Of a DNA stretch of 64,000 nucleotides, positions 1-13,600 are shown one piece after another. Each line of letters opens with the position of its first letter. Within the stretch, counting starts at the first letter, position 1. The notes beneath the pieces are model-generated. The model saw nothing but the letters and a program-made list of their open reading frames with translations, did no database searches and was not told the DNA's origin. The translations under genes were made by a program, and so were the position numbers. This DNA is from Dastarcus helophoroides (taxonomy: Eukaryota > Arthropoda > Insecta > Coleoptera > Bothrideridae), in NCBI GenBank assembly GCA_028583605.1, contig CM053331.1:41524783-41588782 (forward strand). Reading direction: 5' to 3'.

Positions 1-295
1 CGATTTGTATTTCAAAAATAATAACCTTTTCTATAGCAACTCAACATTCAGAACAACAACAACAAGAGTTATTCTGTCCGTTTCTTTTTTACCCTTTTTT
101 TTTGTTTTACGAAAAACAAAAAGAAAGATTCGCTTGTTATTACTATCCGATGCATATCTATTATCAAATATGTATTTTTTTATGAGTTTGCATTTTTTAA
201 AGCAAAATGCATTCACTTGAGTTATATTTCACAAAAGTTTTATTAACGTCCAATCGGTTTTAGACGATTAATCCAGCTCATACATTTTTTGAGCA
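1..295. other. AT-rich sequence upstream of the Jockey relic; no gene seen
   Basis: The stretch is AT-rich with homopolymer runs, and a short CAA-type microsatellite lies near position 50-66. The two overlapping open frames here are low-complexity, on opposite strands, and match nothing I recognise. It may be ci intron or upstream intergenic DNA. Confidence 0.4.
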
Positions 296-3290
296 TACAT
301 TACTTCTTCAGCTCACAATGTAGACGTGTTTCTTCTAAGCGAAACCAAACTGAATGGAAGCAACAAGATGAAAATACCAAATTTTGCAATGTACAAAGCA
401 GACAGAAATAAAAGAGGAGGAGGAACAGCAATACTAGTTAAAAGAAACCTAGATCATTTCATTCCAGACCAGCCGGAAACAAGTCACTTAAAGTATAATA
501 TGGTGACAATTAAAATGGAAGATAACAAAGAAATCAGAATAGCATCGGGATACATCCCACCGAATAAGGAAGTTCTTGACGAAGATTTTGAAAAAATATT
601 CATTGCAAACGAAGAAACGCTAACTGTAGGAGATTTTAATGCAAAACATCCGCAATGGAATTGCAGAACAAGGAATACCAAAGCCACAGCGCTGGAAAAA
701 TATGTAAAATGACATAGGTGTTTTGACTCCCAGTGAATCAACACATTATGGCCATATAGGACAATCTGACATACTAGATATAGGAATATTTAAGAACATA
801 ACCAGGAATACGGAAATATATACAAAATATGAATTATAAGTTCAGATCATAATCCGATATTCATACATATAGGAGAAGAAGGCTTAGTGAAAGGACAACA
901 GTTAGTTAAAAGAACTAACTGGCTAAGTGTCAAAAGGTATCTGGAGGAAAACCCGACAATAATAGAGGAGATATCAAATAACAACGAATTGGAAAGAAGC
1001 GTCAAAAAGATACAAGAAAATATTCCAAATGCCGTCAGCTCGGCGAAATATGAGGAAAGACGGAATTATAGAAGAAATATTCGCTATATAAAAGAATTAG
1101 TAAGAGAGAAAAACAAGTTAAAGAAGAAATATCACAGGACACTTGATCCACAGGATAAAAGAAATATTAACAGAGCACAGACTGCATTGAGGCAGGCCTT
1201 AGAGCAGCAGAGAAATGCAGAATGGGATAGAAAACTAGATGAAGTAACAGTGCAAGATAATTCCCTCTGGCAATTACATAAATTTGTAAAAAGGGAAATA
1301 ACTCAATCTCCTTGTATGCACACTTCAAGAAGAACTGTGTATACTCCGGAAGAAAAAACGGAAGCTCTGGCTCACCACTTGGAGGAGCAGTGCCATCCTA
1401 GCTACAAAAATTACCATGCTGAACAAATAGCGCAAGTGAACAGGCTTTTGAGACAAAAAGCAGAAGCAAATGAGCAAATGAAAATGGAAAACCAATAAGG
1501 GAAACAAATGTGGAAGAAATTAAGATGATAATCAAGAATATGGCAAAGAAAAAAGCACCAGGAAGAGATCAAATCTCAAATCTGGCCATAAAAAAATTTC
1601 TCGGAAGTGGAGATTGAAAATATCAAGAAAATTATCAACTCGATAATAAAAATGGAACATTTTCCAAGCATATGGAAATTGGCACAGGTAGTGATGATTC
1701 CAAAGCCGGGAAAAGACACCACATATCCCCAAAATCAAAGACCGATAATTCTTCTCCCAGCCATAGGTAAAGTGGCAGAAAAAATAATCCGCTCAAGATT
1801 GCAAGAAGAATTGGAAAGATAAGAGGTAATACCGGAACAACAATTTGAATTTAAGCCGGAACACAACACCACACAACAGGCGTTGAGGTTGGTCGAAGAA
1901 GTTGTCAAGGCTTTTGACAAAGTCTAGCACAAAGGACTATTAAATAAAATGCATAGAGCGAATATTAATCCCAAATTAACAAGAATAATGCAATCCTATT
2001 TGGAGAATAGGAAATTTAAAGTAAAACTAGATGGAATAGTAACAGAAGAAAAAAGAATAAGCGCTGGGGTTTCACAAGGCTAGATTATAGACCCCACTCT
2101 ATTTAACATATATATGCATGACATTTCCAAGCGAAACGGAGTAAAGATAGCGCCGTATGCGGATCATGCAGCGATTCTAGCAAAGCACACAATAGTTATA
2201 AGATTGCAAGAAGCACTCCATCAAATGGAGGAATGGAAGTCAATGGGGACAAAAGTACAGCCACATATATGACAAGAAAAAAAAACACAGCCAGAGGAAA
2301 ATTGAAATATATTAATGAAGACATTCCGTGAACAGAAGACGCAAAATATCTAGGAATAATCTTGCATAAAAAACTAACGCTAAAAAGAAGGCAATGAAGG
2401 CAAGGACAAGAATTTATTCGCTACTGTGCAGAAAAAGTCCTCTTAGTCTGAGAAATAAATGACTAATTTGCAAAGAAACTATACAACCTATAACGACTTA
2501 TGGTGCAGCGTGCTGGGGATGTACAGCAAAAACTAACATGAATATATTGCAGACCGTACAGAACGCAATACTAAGAATGATAGCCAACGCTCCCTGGTTT
2601 GTAACTAACAGAAGAATTCACGAATATCTACAAATCGAAACGATAGAAGAAGCGGTAAAGAAAGCCGCAAGAAGAGAGTTCGATAAAGCACAAATACATT
2701 CAAATCGACTACTCAGGGAAGTAGTGGATTATGAGCCGCAAGATTACTCAAGATTCAAAAGACCTAAAACGGTTTTAAAAAGATAAGGTAGTCTACTAAC
2801 TTCGGGTTTTAATGTCGTTTTCCTGAGTTCATGGTCAAATGGCTAGTAGGCGAAAGAAAAACAAGTCGCTCCACACGCGCCTTAAGAGGATATTTTCAGA
2901 AAGAGAAAAAAGGCAGATATGCAAAATCTGCAGCACATGAGAGGCAGACATGGAAGGTCTAAATCTCAAGAGAGACAAAAGAGTAACTACCAGCACAAGC
3001 AAATAGGTACAATCTCCAACGCAGGAGAGACAGACATAGAAGGTCTGAATCTCTCAAGAGGAAAAAGAGCTATAACAAACAAGTGAGGTGCCAAGTTCTT
3101 AAACAGAACAGCGAAACAAAGGGGTAAGAGGAAAATATTCCTGACCCCATATGGAGATTAGGCGACAAAGACCCAGATTCAGCTTCTGGCTCTTTCATGA
3201 ACAGAAAGAGAGAAATAATAGTCTGATTGCATCCGAATCTCTCCTAATGGAGTTCATAGTTTAATAGCACCCGTCGTTTTACACCATCGA
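296..3290 (+). mobile_element. Decayed Jockey-like non-LTR retrotransposon (LINE), 5'-truncated
   Basis: A broken pol gene can be followed on the + strand. Positions 305-712 carry an AP-endonuclease segment with the motifs LSETKLNG and GDFNAKHPQWNC. Positions 887-1498 hold the basic linker before the reverse transcriptase. Positions 1607-2270 hold reverse transcriptase pieces: IPKPGKD, LLPAIGKVAEKII, FDKV followed by a stop, GVSQG followed by a stop, and PYADH where the catalytic YADD is expected. Positions 2538-2786 hold the C-terminal thumb/tail. Stops and frameshifts break every domain and the second catalytic aspartate is lost, so it is inactive. The 3' UTR-like part contains a duplicated segment (around 2941-2975 and 3028-3060) sharing the word GAAGGTCT. 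The 5' edge, in mid-endonuclease, suggests 5' truncation, which is usual for LINEs. The exact 3' boundary is uncertain. Confidence 0.85.
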
Positions 3291-4029
3291 CACTAGTACC
3301 TGGAATGAAATTCGAGAAACCCGTTGCGCCATTCCGATAAATGGACGAACATACTCGCTAATAAAATCAGATCAAAACGCCCACGCCAGCAATGTGGGCA
3401 ATAAATGACAAAGTGTCAACTAACAAGTGTAAGTTGTTCTTATGCGTTCACCTTTCACCTCTTCGATAACCGGATTATCACCTACATGATGCGCTCGCTC
3501 GAATTCCGTGGGAATGAGATGGTTCTAAGAAATTATGTAAATTAACATGGCAACGTCACAATTTTTATGACAAAAGTAGATTCGCCATTATTTTGTACTG
3601 TTTTCCTGGTTTATTGTATGGCGCTTGACATAAAAACCATTTTTGTTAACTGTGCCATATGATAAAAAAAATTTTTTTTTTACGTGACTATTTTTTGTAA
3701 GTTAATGTGGTTGGTTAAAATTAATTAGGGAAGGGTAAAATATGCTTCAAAAATGCAATAATAATACGTGGTTCTATATTTAAAAATCCAAAGTTTACAT
3801 CATTTTTGATAACACTGGCGGTGGGAACATTATTTTCATGTCAAAAATTGATGTTTCACAAGTATATGTAACAAGTTTCAAGATTTTATCTTAAGAAATA
3901 AAGAAAAAATAGCCTGCAATCGATATCAGTACTTCTATCAGTAAATTGGCTAGACTCTGATGTTGTTATTTATTTTTATTGTCAATATACTTAATTAAAA
4001 TTCTACGACTACGTATTCCATGTATATAA
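3291..4029. other. Non-coding AT-rich stretch between the LINE relic and a Helitron-like end
   Basis: No exon-like sequence was seen on either strand. It probably belongs to the intron or upstream region of ci, whose first exon visible in this window starts at 4482. Confidence 0.35.
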
Positions 4030-4323
4030 TCTATATTAATAAAATTAAAGACTCAAAGTGTCTGTCTATCTGTCGACTGATCTTTCGTCCGGGTTAATCT
4101 CCGAAACTGCTAAATGGATTCAGTGAAATTTTTACTAAAATGTGAAGTATTTTTATGATTATCTTTTAAGTTATTTTTATTCCAGTAAAACTCAACCTTT
4201 CACTTCTAAGAACTCAACTGTGTTAACAATTTAAATGGAATATATATTACAATACATATAAAAGAAAAACCAATTCGCAATATTTATAGCTGATATAGAA
4301 TTGCACGCCACCTGCAATTCTAG
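4030..4323 (+). mobile_element. Helitron-like fragment (5'-type terminus, possible 3' hairpin)
   Basis: From 4030 the sequence starts TCTATATTAATAAAATTAAAG, after an A. About 60 bp further in comes a segment with CGGGTTAATCTCCGAAACTGC and AAATGGATTCAGTGAAATTT. This arrangement resembles the 5' ends of many insect Helitrons. A 9-bp perfect hairpin (4297-4305 with 4313-4321, loop CGCCACC) ends at CTAG (4320-4323), as a Helitron 3' end would. The next base is C rather than the expected T, so the 3' assignment is weak. No Rep/helicase coding sequence is present; this would be a short non-autonomous copy. Confidence 0.4.
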
Positions 4324-4481
4324 CTGGAATAAGGAGCGCGAACCTTTGAATCTTTTATTCTATTAATATCAAATTAGAAATTATTTTATTTTGAAATATG
4401 ACATAATTAGACGCGAGGTCGCTTAGTAATGTAATCAAGTTTAAAAATGATCGATTTGTAAAAATTCTGGAATTGTTGCAG

Positions 4482-4603
4482 AGTGGGCTCCCCTGGAAAC
4501 GGATTTCAGCTTCTAGGGAGAGAACTTCACCCAGCTTATCGTTTACCACCCCACATGGAGTACCTTTATTCACTTCAGCATTCCACGTCCAATTCTATAC
4601 ACG
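4482..4603 (+). CDS. ci: Isolated upstream ci exon (HPAYR...YLYSLQ block)
   Basis: Forty codons plus a split glycine (g|ga) join in phase to the exon at 10731 across a 6.1-kb intron. The donor is ACG|GTGAGT. The polypyrimidine-preceded acceptor TTGTTGCAG at 4473-4481 is preferred; an internal TTTCAG at 4504-4509 would shorten the exon by 28 bp and also keep the frame. The encoded [17 protein letters not shown] aligns with a conserved insect Ci/Gli segment upstream of the GLSPEYL block. The exon is easy to miss because the longest open frame over it is on the opposite strand. Confidence 0.85.
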
Positions 4604-7600
4604 GTGAGTACAAATACACATACATACAGAACAAGTTGTCCCGAGAGAGTTGCCATTAGTGTCGTAATTTTTGTAAATAAATTGATCGGGAAAGAAGCTC
4701 AAAAGACGATTTTTTTAAAGATTTTATACTCAAATCATTTTAAATCAATAAATTACAGTTCTACTTTTGATTATAATGCATTCAAAAAGTACAATTTTTT
4801 CTTTAAGGGTTACAAAATAAAACTACTTAATTTAAAAGGTAACTTTTGTAAGTTTATATCGCGATTGTACAAATTTTGACTTCAAATTCGCAATTTTAAG
4901 ATTAAAGCAAATTAAAAAAATCTAAATTTTGGTTTAAAAAAGAAAATATTAAAAAATTTTAAAAAAATCATCATAAATTAACATTTTTGGAAAGAATTCG
5001 AAAATTGGAAAAAATTCTTTAAGTTCATTTGGGAAAAACTTTAAATTTATTAAGATATTTCGAGATTTGAAATTTAAGGAAGAAGTATAATTTTCAAATA
5101 TAAAAAAAATGTTTCAGACATTTTTAAGGTGAAATCAAAATTTATGACAAAGATTCTCGAACTTTCCAAGTTGAAAATCTAAACACATAACGAGAAAAAA
5201 GTTTTTAAATTTTCGGAAAAATTTATAGTCGAAAGTTAATAATAAATTTCGAGTAGTTCGAAATTACTAGTATTTTGAAAATTAGAGAAAATCAGTCGAA
5301 ATTGACGCATAAAATAGAAATTTCGAGAAACAAAACGCAATCGTAGCTTGGGGCAATCTATAATAGATTGCCAATCCTTATAGGAACGTAACTGAAAATC
5401 GAACATTGTGGAAGGAGTAACTGATGAAGATGAAGCTAATAAATCATGAATGACAATAATACTACTTTGCAAAGAAGATACAAAGACATAATTTTGGTGG
5501 AACGGACTGGTTCTTGGTTATCTTCAAAAACTGAATTACAAATCTTTGAATATCTCTCTAAAGGTGATAGCTTGGCTATCGAAACGCGTTAGAGCAACCT
5601 CTGTTGTGCTTTTTAATCTTTCTTGGTTTCAGGGGACAAGATTTGTATTTCAATTTTTGAAAATACAAAGAATATTTAATAAACAAGTTAAAATCTTTAA
5701 AAAGAAAATCTAAATTTCGAAATTTAAGCCGAAATTTTAAAGAAAAAAATTCATATTTAAATAAACCATAAGACTTGTATTTTAAAAATTGTTCTTTGTC
5801 CCAGAACATCTGATTCTTTTTTGAAAATTTAGTCCAATTTAAGCTGTAATCTCTACAAAATTAAAATTTTAAGATGAAGTCTAATAACTTGAAACTTGCA
5901 ACTTCGAAACTACAATTAAAGTGTTTGTACATCTCCATTAATTCACAAATTTTCAGTTTTTTAATGTAGCAAAAAAAGTAAAAATCCAAGATCAAGTCAA
6001 AATTTTCCCGAAATTTTGAATTTGAACCCGAAATTTCGTTTTAATTTTGTATGTACTGGTATTTATGCCACCCCCTATTTTATTTTAACTAATTGTTGAC
6101 ACGTATTTATTTTTTAAACTGTGAAATGTGTTGGTGTATAGGAGTGTAGATATACAGTAGAGGTTTATTATGAAGTCTGCTTGTGGTAAATTCGATTTTC
6201 TGTGCACGAAGATTCTTTCTTCGCTAAAATACGGTTACATTTGTATGTCTCTAACAGAGTTAGAGATCGGATGTTTTAAATTTAACAACACGAGGTTGCC
6301 AACGCATCGAACATTATAAGATAAAAATAGATAGGCCAACGGTTCATTAAGTAAATCATCGGGAATTTCTACTCGCATTCATGAGTTTAACTCTCAGGAA
6401 CAACCCAAAACCTGACGTTGTACGGGGTTCGATCAATTCGAGCGTGGCATTAATCGAAAATTGAGAGTTATTCGAAAAACGCATTGTGACTATGGAGGAG
6501 GCATAGAAAAGGCTACTTCCACTGTAATCAGCGCAGTTTATATTGCTGCAGGAATTCCTTGACTTGTCTCAACACAAATACACTGCGCTATGTTTATTAT
6601 TTTCAAGATTTGTCGAAGTTGACCATCTGAATTGGGCAACCTCTATTATTGTTACCTTAGGAGTGATTCATAAAAATAAGTTCAAACAAAGTTAAATAGG
6701 TCCTCAATTTTTAATTACTAGAACATTTTTGATGAAAACCTATGATAATTGTAACTAAAGTTGTAGTCTGATTTTTACTTTATAATCCAAAATATCATGT
6801 AGACCTCTTATCATGTCCTGACTGTGAAACATTTTGGAATGTTGTAAACTTTCGATGTTTCAGGATAAAAGCAAACTTCCGCAAAATTTACGTAAGAATT
6901 ATAAGCTTTATGTTATGAAACCTCGTATTCATCTTGGGTACATATCTTTGTTTTGTTTGCATCTTCCGTCCATTACAGCGGATAGATTTTACTCGCTTCA
7001 GCCAAAATTATGAAACCATATCAAATAAATATTTGCTTTATCATTCAAATGATGCATTAACCTCTGTTTATGTGATGTTCTTCAATTAATTCTCGCTGTC
7101 ACGAGACTTGTTACAACCCAACCGAGTCAGTTATGTGGATAATTGTGAAAACAAACAATGTCCCGTTTAAAAATAAATGCGGAGATTCAATATTCCCGCT
7201 AACAAATAAACAAATCATCTGCGAAAATAAATCATTACCGTGAGGTAATCAAATCCTTAAAAAGAAACACGTCCGTGGGGCTTTTTATCCTCCTGATAGT
7301 CTGCTCGGCGATTTTATTTAATCGAACCAACTAATACGTTCGGATTTCCTTCGGAGGCGATGATGCGTGTTGTTTATAAAAATCTATCCAGATTACATTA
7401 ATTTAAATGTAAACACCGAGTGTTATGACAGCTCGACATTAACGCCTACAAAACCGGATGCCGGGGTGTTTTTATCCGGGTGTTTTATTGTTCCACTCAT
7501 TATGAATAGACTCGTTTTATATTTAGAACTAATCTTCAAATCGACAGCCCCTATGCTCCGGTTACTTCGCGGGAAATCTTGAACAATTCCTAGTCTCGTA

Positions 7601-10600
7601 TCTTCTTAGTTTAAGCGTTTCATTGAAGAAGACACGTTTTATCCAATAAACTGACATAATTATCGGCATAGCATAAAAAGTTTGTCATTTCGCATATTTT
7701 TTACTTTCGATTATGCAAATCTCATCCTTGGTATTGTAATCGTACGCGCTAAGTGACTTTTTTTGCTCCAAATAAGGTGCTTCTCCATAAGCTTTTAAAC
7801 GTGGATAATTAGGAATTGCGCCGTAGCAATTTCAGCAGCTTTGCTCATTATCTTTCTGTTAAGCACTTTTCCTGAGACAGAATAGAATGTTGATTAAAAT
7901 AAGCAAAAAACGGTTAGAACTTGATTGGCATCTACACGCAATAATTATGTATACCTATGCAAGTTACTTGTGCGTTTTTTTATAATATAATTCATTTGTA
8001 AAAAAGTAATTTGCGGCAGATTAATTGTTAAAATAATTACCTCGATGTTATATAAAAAAACGCATTTAATCGAAACGACTAAACCAACACTAATTTTTTA
8101 ATAAAATTGAGCTAAATTACTAGATTAATTATTCGAATTTGGTTGACGATCGACCAATTTTCTTGACTCAGAAAGAAAATAGTATCCCCAAGAGAAACTG
8201 TTGCAATTTCAGGAATATTCCTTTCCTAGTAATTAAGATCCTCAACGAGTTAAACTTCATTCTCATAGAATTGATAAAATTTCGTAGCGCTGGTTGTTTG
8301 CAGTACTATGGACCGCAAAATGCTGTAGAGAATAAAAGTGAACTAAAATAGCTTGCGCCCGTCATCACCAGATGCACACAATAGTTTCCAACGCCACCAT
8401 AAAGTTAAATCTTTCAAGGCAGCTGGCGTTTTTATGGACGATTGTAAAAGCTTCAGTTCGAAACCTTGTGAAGTGGTCAGCGCAACAATATAAATATTCC
8501 TTTTGATGTTCTCTGGCTGCCTTCCACCTTCGGTCTCATTCAAATAACTCGTCGGTTCTAGTTCTAGCGCAAAACTTGGACTAATTACGCGGTTTGGCCC
8601 TTTAACGCCGCTAATGTTACCGGCAGGCCCGGGCAACACGGGTACAGCTGTATTAGTCCCTGGAAAACATGGGGTCCCGTGGAATGAAACTCCAAAAATG
8701 TGGATGTCCTTTAGATATTTAAAAGTCAAAAATATTTTGGGGATGCGACGTTTTTTAGTCATCAACAATTTTACGCCTTGAAGGGGGTCCAATATTTCTA
8801 TTATTTGATCTAATTACTGCCGCCTGAAAAATCAAATTTTTATTCACGTATTTTTATCATATTCATTTTTAAATATCTTCTCTTAAAATTAATGATATTA
8901 TGACCAAGATACTATATTTTTAGTTTAACATATAGAAGTAATCAATTTCGGTTCTTCGGTAGTATGATGGTCAATTTCCTAGCCTGTCACTTGAATGTTA
9001 GCGTAATTTTTCGCCGGATAGAATTATTTTTTTTTTTTTGTTAGTCACATTTTTTTTAAATTATATTTATCACAATCTGCAGGTTGTGAATTTCAGATAG
9101 TCTTTTAAATACTAAAGGAAGGCTTTAATTATTTATACGCAAATCTACGAAGGACTGTTAATTAAGAATAAAGAACCTTAGGATGATGGAGGCACAATTC
9201 TGCCAGTGCAGTGCCGAGCTTTTGATGTGAGATTATGATAAATTTGGTTAAACGTTTGTTTGCTTTGGGCACTATCCCTGTAATGTTATTATAACGAGCT
9301 CTCTCGTACGTGGCAGTAATTTTTAACGCGAAGCCTTTTTGCGCCCGAGAAATTATACTTATGGCTTTATAACGTAGCGGCGCCAGACGCGAAATAAATA
9401 TAGACAGAACAGAAGTAATAATTATACATTTTGCCGACAACTGAGGAGGACGTTCTAAAAAAGCGACCCATCGCTCGATTTACCGAGAAACCGGCGCTTC
9501 CTTCAACAACGAATCGAGTCCGTCAAAATTTCTACGTCTACGTATTCATAAAGGAGAGGAAACGGCGACAGCGTCGGTACTTATTCGTCATAAAAAGACG
9601 TAGAAAACTCGGTTGACGGATTAGTTGGAGTAGCAAGTTAATTTAGCATGCGCGCGTTAGTTCGTAATTAATGGATTTTAGTCGTTGACGTTGCTCGCCG
9701 GATGAAGTTCATTGGGCGTGGGGAATTTTTGCGTCCTTTCTCGTTATACAGAGTGTCTCAGTCATAATGTTATTAATTTTACCCACGTTTCTAGAAGACT
9801 TAGTAAAGGCAGAATATCGAATGAAAATTAAATTGTTCGACCTTTTAGAAAAGAGGTAATTCAACCCTCCCAAACGTGGAGTTGTTGATCGTAAATGGTT
9901 TAGAACTTCATAAGTCAATAGATGTTTATCACCCTCCCAGCGTGTGGCCAGGGCGAAATGTCACTAATTAATTTGGAGCAAATCTTTATTATCATATTTC
10001 GCCACATAATAATTAAATTTGTATTTCCATACATTTGAAACTAATATGAAAATAATTGCATCTATTTTACATTTTTGATTTCATTTATTAACCAGACTGA
10101 CGAAAAGTGTAAAACAGATAATCCAAAAATTAAATAAACGTAAATCTTACAAAAATAATTAACCTGTCTGACATTGACAGCCCAAAAAGTGGTTTAAAAC
10201 ATGATTTATAAATATTTCTTTAGAGTTTTTTTGGACGTATTCATACCAAACCCAGTTTTCTCTAACTTCTTTTAAAATTAATAACATTATGATTGAGACA
10301 TTCTGGATAAAGCAAAATAAGAAAAGCTTTTGAAACTACTAAATAAATTACGGTCGCTTGATATTAGTTTTTGAATTTTGCTCATCAAAATTTTTAATAC
10401 ATATTTTTTAAGAATACATCAATATTATTTACATTACTGGGGCTTATTACGATGTAAATGACCGTACATTTTATAGTGGACCAGAATGGAAATTGCCTCA
10501 TATAGAAATAAATCTTCGATTTAATGTTATAGTTAACCGAGTTTGGTGTCACGCTGAGAGAATGTTGAGCCGTTTTATTAGATATATTAAAAGCCCACTA

Positions 10601-13600
10601 TTAATATGATATATTCAAGTATCTAAGAGATTTAATCTAAAATTGAACTGTAAATATTTGTTATTGAACCGCGGTAAGGCTACTTTATATCGAACCGAGT
10701 TTCATTAAATTATACTTGCTTTATTTTCAGGATTGGGTCTATCACCAGAATACCTCAGCGCACGCGGACTTACCGAATTGCACCCTTCGTCCACTTTGGC
10801 TAGTTCCGAATTTCCTTTCAGCTTAGATGGTACGTATTACATTTGTGCCCATTTTCTTAGTAAACATTTTAAAAGAGAATTTAATTTTAATAAAAATGAA
10901 ACTACGACTCGTTAATATCAAAGTCGTTTTACTAACATTCGATAATTCTATTTTAGGTTCGAGATTAAACAGTCCTCGGCCCGGTAGCATCAGGCAGTCT
11001 AGAAAACGCGCCCTCTCCTCCTCCCCTTACTCGGACTCGTTCGACATCAATTCGATGATCCGTTTCTCCCCAAATTCCCTGGCGTCGATCGTAAACGGCT
11101 CGAGATCGTCGAGCGCCAGCGGCTCCTACGGACATTTGTCTGCGGGCGCGCTGAGTCCGGCGCTCAGCATGCACCCCGGCATGCATCTTCAACAGATCCA
11201 AGCTCACTTGATGAGAAGTGCTGGTTCGCTTCTGCCCTTGCCTCCGACCGCGCCGCCTCCTCATCCCATGTACTCGTTGGGTCACCATCCGTTGCACATT
11301 TCGGCATCGCATAACGCTAAGACTGAGGTAAGTCATGGTGAATGATTACGTTTAAAAATGCTCGGATCACTTCGTAACAATCGGGCGGGTTTTTTGTGCG
11401 GGAACCAGTGAATCGTTGAATTTTACGCTTTTTTTTAACGCACTAGAAGGTTTTCGTAAAGATCACGCAGGTTCATTGTGTCGAAGAGTTGCATCGAAAA
11501 TAATGAGATGTGATGTTATTAAATACTTTTTTAATACCCTTGAAAACTTTTTAAATTAAACGTAATCGTGCGTAAGGTGAGAACGAAGCGGATTCAACAA
11601 CAGAATTCTGATCTGATATCGATTTCTAAAATTTAATTCTTTTGTATTTTAGACTCATATATGTTTACAGTATCTTAAAGAAAGAGTACGAACCGCTCGC
11701 ACCCCAGCTAAAAATCGACTCATTCGCGCCTAACATATTTTATCCTCCTACCGACTGGATCACTTGCGCCTTTTGTTAGAATTAAAATTACCAATCTCAT
11801 TTTAATATTTGAACAACATAAAATTACATTTTTTATTTTCGAAAGTAGGCAGGTAGCTAATGTCCAAAGAAGATTTACACCATTGGCAGTTGCCAATGTG
11901 GTAAAGAAGTAAACTTTTTTGGACTTAATCATAAGGTGTACTGTTCGGTTCAGTGCTTAGGCGCAAGTAGGTCGATTTTTGTCTCAAGTGATCCCTGGCC
12001 TAAATGTACCAACAAGTATTACAAGTTCAAAATTAAGGGTTAAAAATGACGAAAGCATTTCAAATATGTGTTGCCAGTATTGCAGTTTTCACGGTTATTT
12101 GAAAAAAAAAAATTATTGTCTTTGCAGGTATTACCAGATAGAAAAAAGGCCGATAGCACTACGCTGACTCAATTAGACGCAGACAGTACGGGAGGAGGTA
12201 GAAAAATTAAGGTAAAAAAGGAACCGCTACAGAATGCCCCGCAATGTGGCTCGACTGCTGAAAGTCAAAACGATCCCGCTGATCTCAAAGACGAACCGGG
12301 AGATTTCATCGAAACTAACTGCCATTGGAAGGACTGTGGGGTAGAATTCCAAACGCAGGATGAATTGGTCAAGGTTTGTCGTTTTCATCTTCCTGTAATT
12401 CTATCATCAAATAATTCTATCGAAATTAGTTTTAATCGGCAGCATTTGTATTTAATCGCGGTTATCTGGGCTTTACCAAAAACCAAAATTGGTAACTTTT
12501 TTCAACATCTATAGCCTTTACTAATTTCAATTTAAAAGTAGTTTAAAGTTTGGTTTTTATTCGCAGCATATAAACAACGGCCATATACATGCGAACAAAA
12601 AGTCGTTTGTATGCCGATGGGAGGGATGTTCGAGGGCAGAAAAACCCTTTAAGGCCCAATACATGCTAGTTGTACATATGAGGAGGCATACGGGCGAGAA
12701 ACCCCATAAATGTACCGTGAGTGGCGCTTTGTCTTTTCCACATCGTTCGAAAATTTCTTATAATCGCTTTATTGCAGTTTGAAGGCTGTGTGAAGGCGTA
12801 TTCGAGACTGGAAAACTTGAAGACGCACCTCAGATCTCATACGGGGGAAAAACCTTACACGTGCGAATACCCCGGTTGCTCTAAGGCGTTTAGTAACGCT
12901 TCCGATAGGGCCAAACATCAAAATAGGACGCACAGTAACGAGGTGAGATTTTTATTTAATCGGAACTCTCTTTTCACGTAACGAAATCTTTTTGCTTTTA
13001 TGCGTTGCATGGAAGTGATGTTGGGGTAGGTATCTTTTTTAGAGGAGCGTTATCGTCAGCGTTATATTTTCGTTTGTTTTAGAAACCTTACGTATGTAAA
13101 GCACCTGGCTGTACAAAACGTTATACGGACCCCAGTTCTCTCCGAAAGCACGTCAAGACGGTACACGGAGCCGAATTCTACGCCAACAAAAAACACAAAG
13201 GTACTGACGGATCCAACGACGACGGTCCTGCCGGTCTCGATTCCAGTCCACGCAGCGAAGACTTGCAGAGTCACAAAACAGCTAGTCTTAGCAGCCCTAG
13301 CATAAAATCCGAGGTAATTAACAATCTCTACGAGTTTTATCGATTTATAAATGAGAATTTTTCAGTCCGACGTTAATTCTCCCGGTCAACAACAGCAAGG
13401 AAGTCCTTTGGGCGTTACCCAATTAACCGGAGGATGTAACGACGATTATTCCGGTGATATAACTCCCGCGATGCAAAGGACTGGGCCGGCCGATGATCCC
13501 GCTTGGCCTTACGAAGCGGAAGATTTGGAGGTAGAAATCTAGAACCAATTGTGAAAAAGGAAACTGAATTTTGTTTTCCAGATTGACGATCTGCCGGTGG

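Larger units (their letters stand above)
4604..10730 (+). other. ci: ci intron (6.1 kb) with AT-rich tracts; no nested gene established
   Basis: The intron is bounded by a GTGAGT donor and a TTATTTTCAG acceptor. It contains AT-rich TTCGAAA-type tracts (about 4880-6050) and a dispersed repeat copy (10040-10096). Antisense open frames at 8343-8792 and 9162-9440 lack recognisable domains. Enhancers could lie here but I cannot identify any from sequence alone. Confidence 0.6.
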
